Origin: an uncultured Oscillospiraceae bacterium
Lineage (GTDB): Bacteria; Bacillota; Clostridia; Oscillospirales; Acutalibacteraceae
Reading direction: 5' to 3'
NCBI GenBank assembly: GCA_910587835.1
Contig: CAJUNQ010000026.1
Location: 1-30,947, forward strand
Length of the DNA: 30,947 nucleotides
Shown one piece after another: positions 29,598-30,947 of the stretch. The translations under genes and the position numbers were made by a program. The notes beneath the pieces are model-generated. The model ran no database searches and was not told the origin of the DNA. It worked only from the letters and a program-made list of their open reading frames with translations. Within the stretch, counting starts at the first letter, position 1. Every line of letters begins with the position of its first letter.

Positions 29598-30512
29598 TCA
29601 GCTTTCTCCCCTGTACCAATATCCCGGAAAGTGTTCCAGAACGTCCCAGCCGTTCCACACTGGGGGAGCTCCCTCCTCCAACAGCAGGCGGCTGCCCGCA
29701 AAGGCCGGGTCGCCGGGCATACCGGGGTACACCCACAGCTCCCGGCCCTGCTCCAAGGCCGGGCCCGCATAGCTGGCGGAGCCGCTGGACAGCCCTGCCT
29801 GAACGACCACCGTCCCCTGGCAGAGGCCGGTGACAACCCGGTTGCGCAGGCGAAACAAGGCCTTTGCCGGACCCTGGCCGGAGAAGCACTCGCTGGCCAG
29901 CGCGCCGCCCTCCCGAAGCAGCCGGCGGTGCAGGCCTTGGGCGGCGGCAGAGTAGGGAAAGCGGGTGAGGGCGGGCAGCACGCTCACCACAGGCCCGCCC
30001 GTCCGCAGGGCTTCCAGCAAAACGCTGGCGTCCACCCCACGGGCCGTGCCGCTGACCAAAACCACCCCCTGCTCCCCCAGCTGGCCGGCAATGTGTTGGG
30101 CCGCGGCGCGGCTACTGTCCTTAGCCCGCCGGGCCCCTACCACCGCTATGGCCGGCCCGGCGGAAAAGTCCGGCCAGCTGCCCCGCACAAACAAAACCGC
30201 AGGCGGGGCGTAGATGTGCCGGAGCAGCTCCGGGTAGCGGGGATTGTCCGGCGTCAGCGGGAGAAAGCCCAGGCCTGCCGCTGCCACCAGCCGGTCTCTG
30301 GCCCGCCTCAGGGAAAGAGCCGCCAGTGCCCGGCGCTGGGGCGGCCTCAGCCCAGGGAGGCTCCCCCAGGCCCGAGGGCCCGCCCGGTAAAAGCCTGCCG
30401 CGCCCCCGGGGAACTCTCTGCCAACCCAGCCGGGAAGAGGACTGCCGGGGCCCAGGGCCTCCTGCAGCCAGCTCCAATATACCGGGTGATTGGGCGGGCT
30501 TTCCGGGGTCAT
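29598..30512 (-). CDS. dprA: DNA processing protein DprA, divergent
   Basis: This 304-aa protein starts at the ATG at 30512 after AAAGGAGG; upstream frame sequence is repeat-derived. DprA loads RecA onto incoming single-stranded DNA in transformation. The Rossmann-like core is recognisable: LTPDNPRYPELLRHIYAPPAVLFVRG, AIAVVGARRA, VLVSGTARGVDASVLLEAL, GGALASECFSG, FRLRNRVVTGLCQGTVVVQAGLSSGSASYAGPALEQGRELWVYPG, LLLEEGAPP. Several usually conserved residues are changed: the AAHxGAL histidine block reads SVLLEAL, VVEA reads VVQA, and the SLITA block reads SASYA. It is close in length to the Bacillus protein. No topA or other competence gene lies in the window. It may be a specialised or weakened DprA. 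Confidence 0.88.
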   Translation of the reverse strand: MTPESPPNHPVYWSWLQEALGPGSPLPGWVGREFPGGAAGFYRAGPRAWGSLPGLRPPQRRALAALSLRRARDRLVAAAGLGFLPLTPDNPRYPELLRHIYAPPAVLFVRGSWPDFSAGPAIAVVGARRAKDSSRAAAQHIAGQLGEQGVVLVSGTARGVDASVLLEALRTGGPVVSVLPALTRFPYSAAAQGLHRRLLREGGALASECFSGQGPAKALFRLRNRVVTGLCQGTVVVQAGLSSGSASYAGPALEQGRELWVYPGMPGDPAFAGSRLLLEEGAPPVWNGWDVLEHFPGYWYRGES

Positions 30513-30681
30513 GGCAGAGGCCTCCTTTTGGGGTTTTGCGGACTTGGATGGCTTTGATACTGGGAATAGGTGGGGGATTCTGTTAGAAATATATGGCGGC
30601 GGCCTTTGGCGGGCGATTGGCCCGTATAGAGATACCGCACACGGCGCTTTGCGTGGGTGGCGGTTCGGTGGCTCTTTCTTC

Positions 30682-30939
30682 GCAAGCTTCGCTTGCTCAG
30701 GCGGCCCCCGAGGCCAGCGGCAGCGGCCCACCCCCGCCCGCCCCCGACGCTTAGGGATTAAGGGCATTGTCGAATGTCCGCTTTGCTCCCATTCGATAAG
30801 AAACCCCCGGCGAGGGTTTCTTACGAGAAATGTCCCACTGGGACATTTCTCTATCTTCCTGCGCTTTCGGAGGTGTTTAAGGTCAAGGGCAAGGTCGCCT
30901 CCGGCGGCTTAAGGGACTTCTTGAAAGAAGTCCCTTAAG
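30682..30939. repeat. Palindrome cluster with partial repeat core (copy 3)
   Basis: Perfect hairpins: GCAAGC/GCTTGC (30682-30696, loop TTC), TAAGAAACCC/GGGTTTCTTA (30797-30823, 7-nt loop), GAGAAATGTCCC/GGGACATTTCTC (30825-30851, 12 bp, loop ACT) and CTTAAGGGACTTCT/AGAAGTCCCTTAAG (30908-30939, 14 bp, loop TGAA). Between the last two lies GGTCAAGGGCAAGGTCGCC and on to GGCGGC (30879-30908), the right end of the core seen at 691-828 and 5212-5346. No gene is present in 30513-30947. Confidence 0.85.
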
Positions 30940-30947
30940 AATCCTCA

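Noticed and set aside
30490..30912. 140-codon frame on the plus strand at the window end
   Set aside because: It runs through the palindromes and antisense to dprA's 5' region, and its peptide is made of repeat translations.

Overview
The window looks like chromosomal DNA of a GC-rich, anaerobic Clostridia member, most likely from the Oscillospiraceae/Ruminococcaceae gut lineages. This is inferred from strong AGGAGG ribosome sites, TTGACA/TATAAT promoters, a FemAB-type wall enzyme, a SleB-like wall hydrolase, a TipAS-type MerR regulator, oxygen-sensitive Fe-S enzymes (a 2x[4Fe-4S] aldo/keto reductase and an L-cysteine desulfidase) and ECF-type vitamin uptake. I cannot assign a species. There is no rRNA, tRNA, phage, transposase or CRISPR array.

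Layout. 1-297: tail of a sensor kinase. 298-1172: repeat-rich gap. 1173-3344: Fe-S aldo/keto reductase, then a MerR/TipAS regulator behind a 19-bp-spacer promoter. 3345-3740: three copies of one terminator hairpin. 3741-5099 (minus): a cobalamin riboswitch driving a DUF4430 lipoprotein and an ECF S component. 5100-6146: palindromes and 300-bp tandem repeats. 6147-7776 (minus): L-cysteine desulfidase behind a promoter embedded in repeats. 8127-13881: a three-gene signalling operon. 14355-17212: overlapping alpha/beta hydrolase, acyltransferase-like protein and DUF6320-type zinc-ribbon membrane protein. 17690-20046: tdh-kbl threonine catabolism. 20241-24847: zinc-ribbon membrane protein, GH3 beta-glucosidase, luxS and a SleB-like hydrolase. 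25073-27239: divergent FemAB-like transferase and lactonase-type beta-propeller. 27580-28953 (minus): hemerythrin/CheX-like/receiver fusion. 29598-30512 (minus): divergent dprA. The end returns to palindromic repeats.

Most notable is the operon at 8209-13881: a single-domain response regulator, a hybrid kinase ending in Hpt, and a second hybrid kinase carrying a complete C-terminal DegV (fatty-acid-binding, FakB-like) domain. Together they hold every part of a phosphorelay plus a possible lipid-binding module. The second theme is the gaps: perfect inverted repeats with mostly 3-nt loops (some with covarying stems), a repeat family whose first bases supply the TAG stop codon of two unrelated genes, and a promoter/operator module shared by the cysteine desulfidase and hemerythrin genes 21.6 kb apart.

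All calls come from reading the sequence. Family names rest on recognised motifs, not on database searches.
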